The position numbers and the translations under genes were made by a program. Below are positions 17,475 through 25,265 of a stretch of DNA of 64,000 nt, in pieces. The DNA is taken from NCBI RefSeq assembly GCF_900184895.1, contig NZ_FXZK01000011.1, positions 60,398 to 124,397 on the forward strand, written 5' to 3'. The stretch's first letter is position 1. Each line of letters opens with the position of its first letter. The notes below the pieces were generated by a model, which did no database searches, was not told the origin of the DNA, and saw only the letters and a list, made by a program, of their open reading frames with translations. The stretch is from Flavimaricola marinus. Its GTDB lineage: Bacteria; Pseudomonadota; Alphaproteobacteria; Rhodobacterales; Rhodobacteraceae.

Positions 17475-18634
17475 TCGGCGGTCACATCGTGCCGGTAAAT
17501 CCAATTCAGCCGAGATTGCAGCAGGCTCGGCGCGACCTTGCCGACGATGCGCAGGACGGTATGTGCGGCGACGCGCGACGCACCGCTCAGATGAAAATTC
17601 GCCCCGTTTCCATTGGCGGCCTTGATCGCGCGGCTGACGCGCGGGCGGCGGCTGTCCTGATAGCGCGTCAAGGCACCGTCCAGATCGCTGGATTGCGAGC
17701 AGTTTGCCGCCAGAACCCAGCCGTCCTCGATCGCCAGATTGGCCCCCTGCGCCAGAAACGGCAGAGTCGGGTGAGCCGCGTCGCCCAGAATCGCGATGGT
17801 CTGGCCCGTTCCGGCCCGCCCGTGCCAATGCTCTGCGACCGGGTGGCGAAACAGGCCCCAAAGCCGGGTTTCCGACACGTCGGCCAATATCCCGCGCAGC
17901 TCGTCACCACACATCGAGAAGGCGGCCTGCATCGCCTCGGGTGCGTCAGGCATGTGCCAGCCGTCAGGTGTCCAACTGGCCTGTTCACGCACCGCAATGA
18001 TGTTGAGCCTGTCGCCGCGTAGCGGATAGGTCACCACATGGCGGCCGGGCGCCATCCAGACGCGGGCGATAGCCGGCGCATCGGGTTTGTGGATCGTCGC
18101 GCGCCACGCCACCTGCCCGGTAAAGAACGGCGCGTCGGAGCCATTGAGCAAAGGCCGGAAATTCGAATGCAGGCCATCGGCGCCGACGATCAGATCGGGT
18201 GCGTCGTCGTCCGACCCGAGGTCGATCCCGTCCTCGCCTGTCGTGACCCGAAACCCGGTGCGGATGCGGACCCCGGCATCGGCACATCCCTGTGCCAAGA
18301 GATCAATGAGATCAGGGCGGTAAAAGAAGTGGTAGTCGTCGGTGGAGACGTCCAGATAGGCAAGCGTGCGACCGGTCAGGGCATCGGTCGGGGCCAGCTT
18401 CTGGGCCTGAATGGATGTCGCCTCCGCCTTTGGGCCGAGGCCCAATCCGCGCAGAACCGCCATCCCGTTCGGGCTGATCTGCACGCCCGCGCCGACCTCG
18501 GTAAGCGCAGGGGCTTGTTCCAGAACGGTGACCTCCGCGCCGCTTTGCGCAAAGGTCAATGCTGTCGTCAGGCCACCAATGCCGGCGCCCACCACCGTGA
18601 CACGGCGGCCGGTGTTGGCTTGCCCCAAGCGCAT
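17471..18634 (-). CDS. FAD-dependent monooxygenase (salicylate hydroxylase-like)
   Basis: A group A flavoprotein hydroxylase of 387 residues. The dinucleotide-binding loop is VVGAGIGGLTTALTFA, the NADPH/FAD-linking DG motif is IVGADGLHSNFR and the second FAD motif is ILGDAAHPTLPFLAQGA. The closest recognisable type is the 3-hydroxybenzoate/salicylate hydroxylase group, but the substrate cannot be read from the sequence. It ends tail to tail with the small exported protein gene. dksA ends exactly where this gene begins, so the two may be cotranscribed from dksA. Confidence 0.85.
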   Translation of the reverse strand: MRLGQANTGRRVTVVGAGIGGLTTALTFAQSGAEVTVLEQAPALTEVGAGVQISPNGMAVLRGLGLGPKAEATSIQAQKLAPTDALTGRTLAYLDVSTDDYHFFYRPDLIDLLAQGCADAGVRIRTGFRVTTGEDGIDLGSDDDAPDLIVGADGLHSNFRPLLNGSDAPFFTGQVAWRATIHKPDAPAIARVWMAPGRHVVTYPLRGDRLNIIAVREQASWTPDGWHMPDAPEAMQAAFSMCGDELRGILADVSETRLWGLFRHPVAEHWHGRAGTGQTIAILGDAAHPTLPFLAQGANLAIEDGWVLAANCSQSSDLDGALTRYQDSRRPRVSRAIKAANGNGANFHLSGASRVAAHTVLRIVGKVAPSLLQSRLNWIYRHDVTAD

Positions 18635-19057
18635 TCAGTCGTCGCGGTGGACTTTTTCGCGGCGCTCGTGACGTTCCTGAGCTTCGAGGCTCATGGTTGC
18701 AATCGGACGGGCATCGAGACGCTTGAGCGAAATCGGCTCGCCGGTGATCTCGCAATAGCCGTATTCGCCCTCGTCGATGCGGCGCAACGCGGCGTCGATC
18801 TTGGACACCAGCTTGCGCTGACGGTCGCGGGTGCGCAGTTCGAGCGCCCGGTCGGTCTCTTCGCTGGCGCGGTCTGCAATATCGGGGATATTGCGCGTCT
18901 GATCCTTCATCCCTGCAACGGTGTCGCGGCTGTCTGACAGCAGCTCCTGCTTCCATGTGAGCAGTTTGCGACGGAAATACTCCGTCTGCCGCTCATTCAT
19001 AAATGGCTCACTTTCGGCCGGACGATAATCGTCTGGCAGGAAAGACTCGGCTTTCAT
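18635..19057 (-). CDS. dksA: DksA-family RNA polymerase-binding regulator lacking zinc cysteines
   Basis: Binds the secondary channel of RNA polymerase and, with ppGpp, adjusts transcription to starvation. The 140 residues include the coiled-coil with its acidic tip PDIADRASEETDRALELR (D-x-x-D-x-A kept) and the C-terminal globular region EGEYGYCEITGEPISLKRL. Only the first of the four zinc-ligand Cys is present; the others are Thr, Ser and Ala, as is known for some alphaproteobacterial DksA proteins. The ATG at 19057 follows AAAAGGAG. Upstream in-frame codons lack a ribosome site. Confidence 0.9.
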   Translation of the reverse strand: MKAESFLPDDYRPAESEPFMNERQTEYFRRKLLTWKQELLSDSRDTVAGMKDQTRNIPDIADRASEETDRALELRTRDRQRKLVSKIDAALRRIDEGEYGYCEITGEPISLKRLDARPIATMSLEAQERHERREKVHRDD

Positions 19058-19266
19058 CTCCGCTCCTTTTGCATTGTCGAAAGCTGGCTCTTTTAGGTTA
19101 CCAGTCATCCGGCACACCCCTCTTTGGCTGGGCCTCCAATACTCCGGTCCGTCCGCGGTGTCACCCCCCATTTATGGGTGATTTATCAATCGTGAAGCGA
19201 CATTGTCGGCGCAGGCTGCGCGGCGTATTGTATTGGGAAACAACCCTTAGATGAGTGAGCGCAAAC

Positions 19267-20106
19267 ATGCACTTTGACGGAACCGACAGCTACGTGGCGA
19301 CCGCAGACCTGACCGTGGCCGTAAATGCCGCCGTGACGTTGGAGCGTCCGTTGCTGGTCAAGGGTGAGCCGGGCACCGGCAAGACCGAGCTGGCCCGACA
19401 GGTGGCGCAGTCGCTGGGTCTGCCGATCATCGAATGGCATGTGAAATCGACCACCCGTGCGCAGCAGGGTCTCTATGAATACGACGCCGTCAGCCGGTTG
19501 CGTGACAGCCAGCTCGGCGACGAGCGCGTCAACGACGTGGCCAACTACATCCGCAAGGGCAAACTCTGGGAGGCCTTCAGCGCCAAGCAGAAGGTGGTTT
19601 TGCTGATCGACGAGATCGACAAGGCCGATATCGAGTTTCCGAACGACCTCCTCCAGGAATTGGACCGGATGGAGTTCTTTGTCTACGAAACCGGCGAGAC
19701 GGTGAAGGCCGACATTCGGCCCATCGTCATCATCACGTCGAACAATGAAAAGGAATTGCCCGACGCCTTCCTGCGCCGCTGCTTCTTTCACTATATCCGC
19801 TTTCCCGAGATCGAGGTGATGAAGCAGATCGTCGAAGTGCATCATCCGGGCATCAAGGACGCCCTTCTGACGACCGCGCTGACACAGTTCTACACGCTCC
19901 GCGAGACTCCGGGCCTCAAGAAGAAGCCGTCCACCTCCGAGGTGCTCGACTGGCTCAAGCTGCTTCTGGCCGAGGATTTGACCTCGGACGATCTCAAGGC
20001 CAGCGCCAAGGACGCGCTGCCGCGGTTGCACGGGGCGTTGCTCAAGAACGAACAGGATGTGCACCTGTTCGAACGGCTGGCGTTCATGGAGCGCTCCCGG
20101 CGCTGA
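19267..20106 (+). CDS. MoxR-family AAA+ ATPase
   Basis: A 279-residue chaperone-like AAA+ ATPase that usually works with a VWA protein to mature or activate a target. Walker A is KGEPGTGKTELARQ, Walker B is VVLLIDEIDKAD, sensor 1 is PIVIITSNNEKELPDA and the Arg finger region is FLRRCFFHYIRFP. I used the ATG at 19267 (MHFDGTDSYVAT), as homologues begin here; a GTG four codons earlier is possible. The likely VWA partner is about 2.3 kb downstream on the same strand. Confidence 0.9.
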   Translation: MHFDGTDSYVATADLTVAVNAAVTLERPLLVKGEPGTGKTELARQVAQSLGLPIIEWHVKSTTRAQQGLYEYDAVSRLRDSQLGDERVNDVANYIRKGKLWEAFSAKQKVVLLIDEIDKADIEFPNDLLQELDRMEFFVYETGETVKADIRPIVIITSNNEKELPDAFLRRCFFHYIRFPEIEVMKQIVEVHHPGIKDALLTTALTQFYTLRETPGLKKKPSTSEVLDWLKLLLAEDLTSDDLKASAKDALPRLHGALLKNEQDVHLFERLAFMERSRR

Positions 20107-20237
20107 GTCGCGCCCCCCGCCCAATGTCGCGGCGGTCTCGAAAGGGATCATTTCGGGCGAGCGGCCCCGAATATCAACATCTTGCGCTCCGTTCCTGATG
20201 CTCCACAAGGGGGCTGCGGCATCCCGGCCACGGTCGG

Positions 20238-20278
20238 GGGGCAAAGCCCCGCAACCCCGGAAATCCGCGTGATTTCCG
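20238..20278. repeat. Two adjacent extragenic hairpins
   Basis: GGGGC (20238-20242) AAA GCCCC (20246-20250), then CGGAAATC (20258-20265) CGCGT GATTTCCG (20271-20278). They lie in the 288-bp gap between the MoxR gene and the GNAT gene. The second lacks a T tract, so a REP-like repeat or RNA-stabilising structure is more likely than a terminator. The rest of the gap shows no gene. Confidence 0.5.
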
Positions 20279-20394
20279 CACGAACCGCATGGTTAATCGG
20301 CCCGTCTGGTGGGGGCACTTGACGCTGACGGCTGCCGAGGCGCGTTGATCGCGCCGTTGGTACGCGCTGGCGTGGACGATTGAGGAGTGCCATT

Positions 20395-20859
20395 TTGGCA
20401 AAGCCGAACGTGCAGGCGGTGATCCGTCCGCTACGCCCCGACGACGAGGCCGCATGGCGGCCCCTGTGGTCTGCGTATCTGGAGTTCTACAACTCTGGGG
20501 TCACTGACGCGGTCTACCGCAGCAGCTTTGACAGGATGACGGATCCGAGCGTCACCGACTACAACGGCCTGGTGGCCGAGGTCGATGGCGAGATCGTCGG
20601 GATCACCCATTACATCTATCACCTCCATGGCTGGCGGGTGGAAAAGGTCTGCTATCTGCAAGACCTGTTCGTGGCGCCGCAAGCGCGCGGCATGGGTGTG
20701 GCCCAATCCCTGATCGAAGCGGTCTATGCCGCCGCCGATGCCGCCGGTTGCCCGTCGGTCTACTGGATGACCCAAGAGGACAACGCCACCGCCCGGCGTC
20801 TCTATGACCGGATCGCCACCCTGACCCCGTTCATCAAGTATCAGCGGCGCAGCGCATGA
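20395..20859 (+). CDS. GNAT-family N-acetyltransferase
   Basis: A 154-residue acetyltransferase. The acetyl-CoA loop is VAPQARGMGVAQSLIEA, preceded by the beta strand VCYLQDLFV. It ends with WMTQEDNATARRLYDRIA, typical of the family's last helix and strand. The substrate is unknown. I chose TTG at 20395 because AGGAG lies 8 nt upstream; a TTG five codons earlier sits in front of that site. The stop overlaps the next start (ATGA). Confidence 0.82.
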   Translation: MAKPNVQAVIRPLRPDDEAAWRPLWSAYLEFYNSGVTDAVYRSSFDRMTDPSVTDYNGLVAEVDGEIVGITHYIYHLHGWRVEKVCYLQDLFVAPQARGMGVAQSLIEAVYAAADAAGCPSVYWMTQEDNATARRLYDRIATLTPFIKYQRRSA

Positions 20860-22217
20860 GAGCACTGTCTGTCATCGCTCTCGCCACCCTGGCGGCCTGT
20901 GCCCCTGCCCCGACGGTCGAACCGCCGCCGAGCCGCGCCTTGGTGATCTCGGAAAGCCTGCCGCCGATGCGCAGCTTCACCGTGGCACCTGCGCCGCCGC
21001 CGACCCGGTCCAATTCCGATATGGCGAGCGATTTCCTCGATCTGGCCTTTCGAATGGAAAGCGGGCGGGCGGTGCCGGTGATGACCCGTTTCGAGGAACC
21101 GATCTCGGTGCGGGTGACAGGAAACGCGCCGCCGAGCCTGACGCCCGATCTGCGCGACCTGTTGTCGCGGATGCGCAACGAGGCCGGGATCGACATCTTC
21201 GTCACCGGCGCCCCGCAGGCGAGCATCACGATCGAGGCCGTCCCCCGCGAGGCGCTGCAACGGGCCGTGCCGCGGGCCGCCTGCTTCGTCGTGCCAAGGG
21301 TGTCGAGCTGGGGTGAATTCCTCGCCGCCCGGCGTAGCCCGCAAGTCGACTGGACGACGCTCACCCGGCGCGACCGGGCCGCGATCTTCGTGCCCGCCGA
21401 TGTCAGCCCGCAAGAGGTGCGCGACTGCTTGCACGAGGAACTCGCGCAGGCCATCGGGCCGCTGAACGATCTCTACCGGCTGCCGGATTCGGTCTTCAAC
21501 GACGACAACATCCACGCGGTGCTGACCGGCTTCGACATGCTGATGCTCAAGGTCTACTACTCGCCGCAACTGCGCAACGGGATGAGCCGGGGCGAGGTCG
21601 CCGCCCGGCTTCCCGGCATTCTGGCGGGGTTGAACCCGACCGGGCAGCGGGCGCCGGACCGACAGATCAACGACACCTCGCGCGACTGGATCGAAGCGAT
21701 GGAGACCGCGCTCTCCCCCGGCGGCTCCGGCCTGCGGCGCAGACAGGCGGCGGAACGGGCGATCAACCTCGCCCGCGCCTTTGGCTGGACAGGTGCACGG
21801 CCCGGCTTTGCCTTCTATGCCTACGGGCGGCTGCAACTGGGCAACGATGCGGACATCGCGCTGCAATCCTTCCGCGAAGCCTCGCGCGCCTTCCGCGCCT
21901 CGCCCGAGACCCGGCTGCACGAGGCGCATGTCTCGGTGCAACTGGCGGCTTTCGCGCTGGCGGCGGGCGATGCGGAACGGACGCTGGAGTTGACGGATTG
22001 GGCCATCCCGGTCGCGATGCAGTATCAGAACGCATCGCTTCTTGCGACGCTGATGATGTTCAAGGCCGAAGCGCTCGAACTAAGCGGCCGTGGCGGCGAG
22101 GCAGAGGCGCTTCGGCTGGACAGTCTGGGCTGGGCGCGATACGGATTTGGCTCTGATCGCAACGTCCGTGCGCGGGCCGACGAGATCGCGGCCTTGAATC
22201 CACGGGCACCTAGCTAG
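20856..22217 (+). CDS. DUF2927-like lipoprotein with HEE motif
   Basis: A 453-residue precursor whose N-terminus MRALSVIALATLAACAP is a lipoprotein signal with the lipid-attached Cys at residue 15. The middle region has CLHEELAQAIGPLNDLY, an HEE-type motif reminiscent of metalloproteases and typical of what I recall as DUF2927. The C-terminal ~110 residues form helices in a TPR-like pattern. Whether it is an active protease is unknown. It is translated in overlap with the GNAT gene and followed by a tiny membrane protein gene. Confidence 0.78.
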   Translation: MRALSVIALATLAACAPAPTVEPPPSRALVISESLPPMRSFTVAPAPPPTRSNSDMASDFLDLAFRMESGRAVPVMTRFEEPISVRVTGNAPPSLTPDLRDLLSRMRNEAGIDIFVTGAPQASITIEAVPREALQRAVPRAACFVVPRVSSWGEFLAARRSPQVDWTTLTRRDRAAIFVPADVSPQEVRDCLHEELAQAIGPLNDLYRLPDSVFNDDNIHAVLTGFDMLMLKVYYSPQLRNGMSRGEVAARLPGILAGLNPTGQRAPDRQINDTSRDWIEAMETALSPGGSGLRRRQAAERAINLARAFGWTGARPGFAFYAYGRLQLGNDADIALQSFREASRAFRASPETRLHEAHVSVQLAAFALAAGDAERTLELTDWAIPVAMQYQNASLLATLMMFKAEALELSGRGGEAEALRLDSLGWARYGFGSDRNVRARADEIAALNPRAPS

Positions 22218-22228
22218 GGGGCACTCCT

Positions 22229-22399
22229 ATGATCTTTCCGCTGACCGGACTGCTCCTCGGGGCAATTCTGGGCGTGCTGCGCGCCCGCAAGCGCGGCGGA
22301 ACCACGGCGGACATTCTGCAGTGGGCGGTCGTGCATGCCTTGGTGCTGGGCCTGCTCGGGTTGTTCGTGCTGGTCATCATCGAACGCAACCTCGTCTGA
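22229..22399 (+). CDS. Mini membrane protein (56 residues)
   Basis: Begins MIFPLTGLLLGAILG and has two hydrophobic segments joined by a basic loop RARKRGGTTADIL, ending IIERNLV. It starts 11 nt after the DUF2927-like gene and the VWA gene begins 10 nt after its stop, with no room for other signals. Its position suggests it belongs to the same operon. I recognise no family; conservation at this position in related genomes would confirm it. Confidence 0.62.
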   Translation: MIFPLTGLLLGAILGVLRARKRGGTTADILQWAVVHALVLGLLGLFVLVIIERNLV

Positions 22400-22409
22400 G
22401 GGCGGGGCG

Positions 22410-23597
22410 GTGTTCCTGCCCTTCCTGTCCTACTTGCGCGATGGCGGCGTGCCGGTCAGCCTGCGCGAATATCTGACGTTTCTCGAGGCGATGAAGGCCG
22501 GTCTCGTCACCTATGACGCGGACGGGTTCTACTATCTCGCGCGCAGCGCGATGGTCAAAGACGAGCGGCACATCGACCGTTTCGACCAGGCCTTCGCCCG
22601 CGCCTTTGCCGGGTTGGAGGCGCTGTCGGCAGATCAGGTGATCGAGGCACTCGATCTGCCCGAGGACTGGCTGCGCAAGATGGCCGAAAAGACGCTCTCC
22701 CCCGAAGAGCAGGCCGAGATCGAGGCACTCGGCGGCTTTGAGAAACTGATGGAGACGCTGCGCGAGCGGCTGGCTGAACAAGAAGGCCGGCATCAGGGCG
22801 GCTCCAAATGGGTGGGCACGGCGGGCACCTCGCCGTTCGGAGCCTATGGCTACAATCCCGAAGGGGTGCGGATCGGGCAGGACAAGAGCCGGCACCAGCG
22901 GGCGGTCAAGGTCTGGGACAAGCGCGAGTTCCGCAACCTCGACGACACCGTCGAGCTCGGCACGCGCAACATCAAGGTGGCGCTGAAACGGCTGCGCAAA
23001 TGGGCGCGCGACGGAGCGCAGGAAGAGCTGGACCTCGACGGCACCATCCGGGCCACGGCCGAGCATGGCTACCTGGACGTAAAGACCCAGCCAGAGCGGC
23101 GCAACGCGGTGAAGGTGTTGCTCTTCCTCGACGTCGGCGGTTCGATGGACCCGCACGTCAAGGTCGTCGAAGAGCTGTTTTCAGCCGCCCGCAGCGAATT
23201 CAAGACGCTCGAGCATTTCTACTTTCACAACTGCCTATACGAAGGGGTCTGGCGGGACAACGCCCGGCGGTGGAACGCGCAAGTCCCCACGTGGGAGGTG
23301 CTGCGGACCTATGGGTCGGATTACAAATGCATTTTCGTGGGCGATGCGAGCATGTCCCCCTACGAGATCGCGATTCCGGGCGGGGCGAACGAGCACTGGA
23401 ACAAGGAGGCGGGCGAGGTCTGGCTCAAGCGGGCATTCGCGCAATGGCCTGGCCATGTATGGATCAATCCCGTTCCGCAAGAGCAGTGGCGCTACACCCA
23501 GTCGATCGACATGATCCGCCAGACCATAGGACCGGACCAAATGGTGCCGATGACGCTCGCCGGGCTCACCGCCGGGATGCAGGCGCTGGGGCGCTAG
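22410..23597 (+). CDS. VWA-domain protein of the CoxE type
   Basis: A 395-residue cytosolic protein with an N-terminal helical CoxE-like region and a C-terminal von Willebrand A fold from about residue 230. The metal-site motif is LFLDVGGSMDPHVKV, in which the usual D-x-S-x-S is D-V-G-G-S, so one Ser ligand is missing. Such proteins act with MoxR ATPases. I chose GTG at 22410 (VFLPFLSYLRDGG) after GAGGGCGGGG; the open frame upstream reads through the mini membrane gene. Confidence 0.85.
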   Translation: MFLPFLSYLRDGGVPVSLREYLTFLEAMKAGLVTYDADGFYYLARSAMVKDERHIDRFDQAFARAFAGLEALSADQVIEALDLPEDWLRKMAEKTLSPEEQAEIEALGGFEKLMETLRERLAEQEGRHQGGSKWVGTAGTSPFGAYGYNPEGVRIGQDKSRHQRAVKVWDKREFRNLDDTVELGTRNIKVALKRLRKWARDGAQEELDLDGTIRATAEHGYLDVKTQPERRNAVKVLLFLDVGGSMDPHVKVVEELFSAARSEFKTLEHFYFHNCLYEGVWRDNARRWNAQVPTWEVLRTYGSDYKCIFVGDASMSPYEIAIPGGANEHWNKEAGEVWLKRAFAQWPGHVWINPVPQEQWRYTQSIDMIRQTIGPDQMVPMTLAGLTAGMQALGR

Positions 23598-23740
23598 TCC
23601 TCGCCGCGCTTGTTCAGCACACGGCGCTTTTCGGCGGCCTGCGAGAGCTTGTCCAAAAGCTCGTCGAAGGCTTCCGGAAGCGGGCGGGCCTCGCGCGCGG
23701 GAAGTTCAGCATTTTGCTGAGGGTTTTTCTGCTCGTACAT
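23594..23740 (-). CDS. Small helical protein (48 residues)
   Basis: Reads MYEQKNPQQNAELPAR... and ends KRRVLNKRGED. It is charged, probably a single amphipathic helix (PLPEAFDELLDKLSQAA), with no membrane segment. Its stop overlaps the VWA gene stop by 3 bp tail to tail. AGAGGG lies upstream of the ATG at wide spacing. Codon usage looks coding-like and no larger frame covers this spot convincingly. No family recognised. Confidence 0.5.
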   Translation of the reverse strand: MYEQKNPQQNAELPAREARPLPEAFDELLDKLSQAAEKRRVLNKRGED

Positions 23741-23913
23741 CTCAAACTGGCCCTCTTGATTGGGGAGTTTCCAAAAGATACGTCAATTGTGGCGTCAATA
23801 AGAAATATTAGGTCGGATCGGCCGGCTTCCAAGGTCATATGTTGCGCATGGGCATCTTTGATATTCAGGCGACCGGCCTTTGAACCTGACGGGAAGAAGA
23901 CCATATATGTCCT

Positions 23914-24603
23914 ATGATAAAGTTTACACCGATCCTGCTGGCACTTCTCTATGGGCTGTTGATGTACCGTTTCTCCGCATGGCGGACGGGCAAGGAGCTT
24001 GACGCCAAATCGACCGAGCTGGCGGATCCGCGGCTGCGCAGCCTGATGGATCGCATGGCCGCAGCTCTGGACCTGAAGAGGATCAAGGTTCACATCTATG
24101 AAATCGAGCCGGTCAACGGGCTCGCGGCGCCGGACGGGCGGATTTTCATCACGCGCGGGTTCTACAACAGGTATCGGCAGGGCGAGGTGACCGCCGAAGA
24201 GATGGCCACGGTGATCGCCCATGAACTGGGGCATGTCGCCCTGGGCCATTCGCGGCGGCGGATGATCGATTTTACCGGGCAAAACGCGTTGCGCACGGCG
24301 CTGGCCATGATGCTGAACCGATTTGTGCCGGGGGTCGGCGTCTGGATCGCAAACGGACTGATTTCGCTGATCGCCGCCCGGCTGTCGCGCAACGACGAAT
24401 ACGAAGCCGACGCCTACGCTTCTGCCTTGCTGGTCAAGGCAGGCATCGGCACAGAGCCGCAGAAATCCCTCTTCAAGAAGCTCGAGACGCTCACCGGGGC
24501 GAACGGCGCGGCCATGCCGGCCTGGCTTCTGAGCCACCCGAAGACGGCTGAACGGATCGCCGCCATCGAGTCCAATGAGGCAAAGTGGCACCCGGTCAAA
24601 TAG
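23914..24603 (+). CDS. M48-family metalloprotease, membrane-anchored
   Basis: A zinc protease of 229 residues. One N-terminal membrane segment (residues 4-20) is followed by the zinc motif HELGH (103-107), and the third ligand lies in RNDEYEADAYASA. A further hydrophobic stretch sits between them, as in HtpX-like enzymes. It is shorter than HtpX (about 290 residues), so I do not give that name. A probable target is misfolded membrane protein, by family analogy. A large palindrome lies 22 bp after the stop. Confidence 0.87.
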   Translation: MIKFTPILLALLYGLLMYRFSAWRTGKELDAKSTELADPRLRSLMDRMAAALDLKRIKVHIYEIEPVNGLAAPDGRIFITRGFYNRYRQGEVTAEEMATVIAHELGHVALGHSRRRMIDFTGQNALRTALAMMLNRFVPGVGVWIANGLISLIAARLSRNDEYEADAYASALLVKAGIGTEPQKSLFKKLETLTGANGAAMPAWLLSHPKTAERIAAIESNEAKWHPVK

Positions 24604-24625
24604 GTCTCGGCGTCTGGATGGGACA

Positions 24626-24715
24626 GGAGCCTCCGGCGGGAGTTTATTTACCAAGATGAAATAGAGGCGCTCAGCCCACCTTCATCTTGGCCGGAAAACT
24701 CCCGCCGGAGGCTCC
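24626..24715. repeat. Compound palindrome between convergent genes
   Basis: Outer arms of 20 bp are exact inverted repeats (24626-24645 and 24696-24715, core CCTCCGGCGGGAG). Inside them CCAAGATGAA (24651-24660) pairs with TTCATCTTGG (24681-24690). The whole 90-bp element fills the gap between the M48 gene and the PIN gene. It resembles a widespread extragenic repeat of Rhodobacteraceae and could terminate transcription from both sides. Confidence 0.85.
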
Positions 24716-24716
24716 C

Positions 24717-25265
24717 TCACGATCCGAAGGCGCAGGCCTTGCCCAATCTCGGCAAACGGGCCTTCTTGAGCAGGGAGCGAGCGGTCCAATCCTCGCCGGA
24801 CAGCCTGCTGGCTTCGCCCACCACGCGTTCGACCACCGGCCGCACCAGTTCGGGAGAGGCTTCGAAAAGCCCGAGGAGAAACGCGTCCGGATCGGCTCTG
24901 CTCAGCCCTTCTTCGGCGAGTAGTCCGCGCGGGAAATCCTTGGCGTTGACGGTGACGATTAGATCGCAAGACCCGGCCACGGCTGCTGCAAGGACGTGGA
25001 TGTCATTGGCGTCAGGCAACCATAGCCGCTGTTCCAATCCGGGGGCATAGCCAATCTCGGCGCGCGGCCAGGCTGCTTGGAGCGTTGCGATTTCGCCTCG
25101 GGCGAAGGCTTCCTCGGCCGGCCCGAGCTTCGTCGTGGCCCGCGCCCATTCCTCGAGAATACGTGCGGACCAGCGCGGCTCGTACAGTCCTACCTCAGCG
25201 CAACCAATGAGCACCTCCCGCATCACCGTCGGGTAGAGTACGCAGGCGTCGAGCAAGGCTCTCAC
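24717..25265 (-). CDS. PIN-domain protein
   Basis: A 182-residue protein with the PIN nuclease fold: the first acidic residue in VRALLDACVLYP, a central Glu-rich helix, and LPDANDIHVLAAAVAGSCDLIVTVNAKDFP containing the later acidic ligands. PIN proteins cut RNA, often as VapC toxins, but no small antitoxin gene adjoins it. It starts at GTG 25265, overlapping the stop of the RlmI-type gene (GTGA), so its synthesis is coupled to an rRNA methyltransferase. The C-terminal ~50 residues extend beyond a minimal VapC. Confidence 0.82.
   Translation of the reverse strand: MRALLDACVLYPTVMREVLIGCAEVGLYEPRWSARILEEWARATTKLGPAEEAFARGEIATLQAAWPRAEIGYAPGLEQRLWLPDANDIHVLAAAVAGSCDLIVTVNAKDFPRGLLAEEGLSRADPDAFLLGLFEASPELVRPVVERVVGEASRLSGEDWTARSLLKKARLPRLGKACAFGS

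Noticed and set aside
20238..20278. CRISPR-like repeat
   Set aside because: Only two unlike hairpins are present, with no regular spacers.
24717..25265. VapBC toxin-antitoxin pair
   Set aside because: No antitoxin-sized gene adjoins the PIN gene; the overlapping neighbour is a full rRNA methyltransferase.
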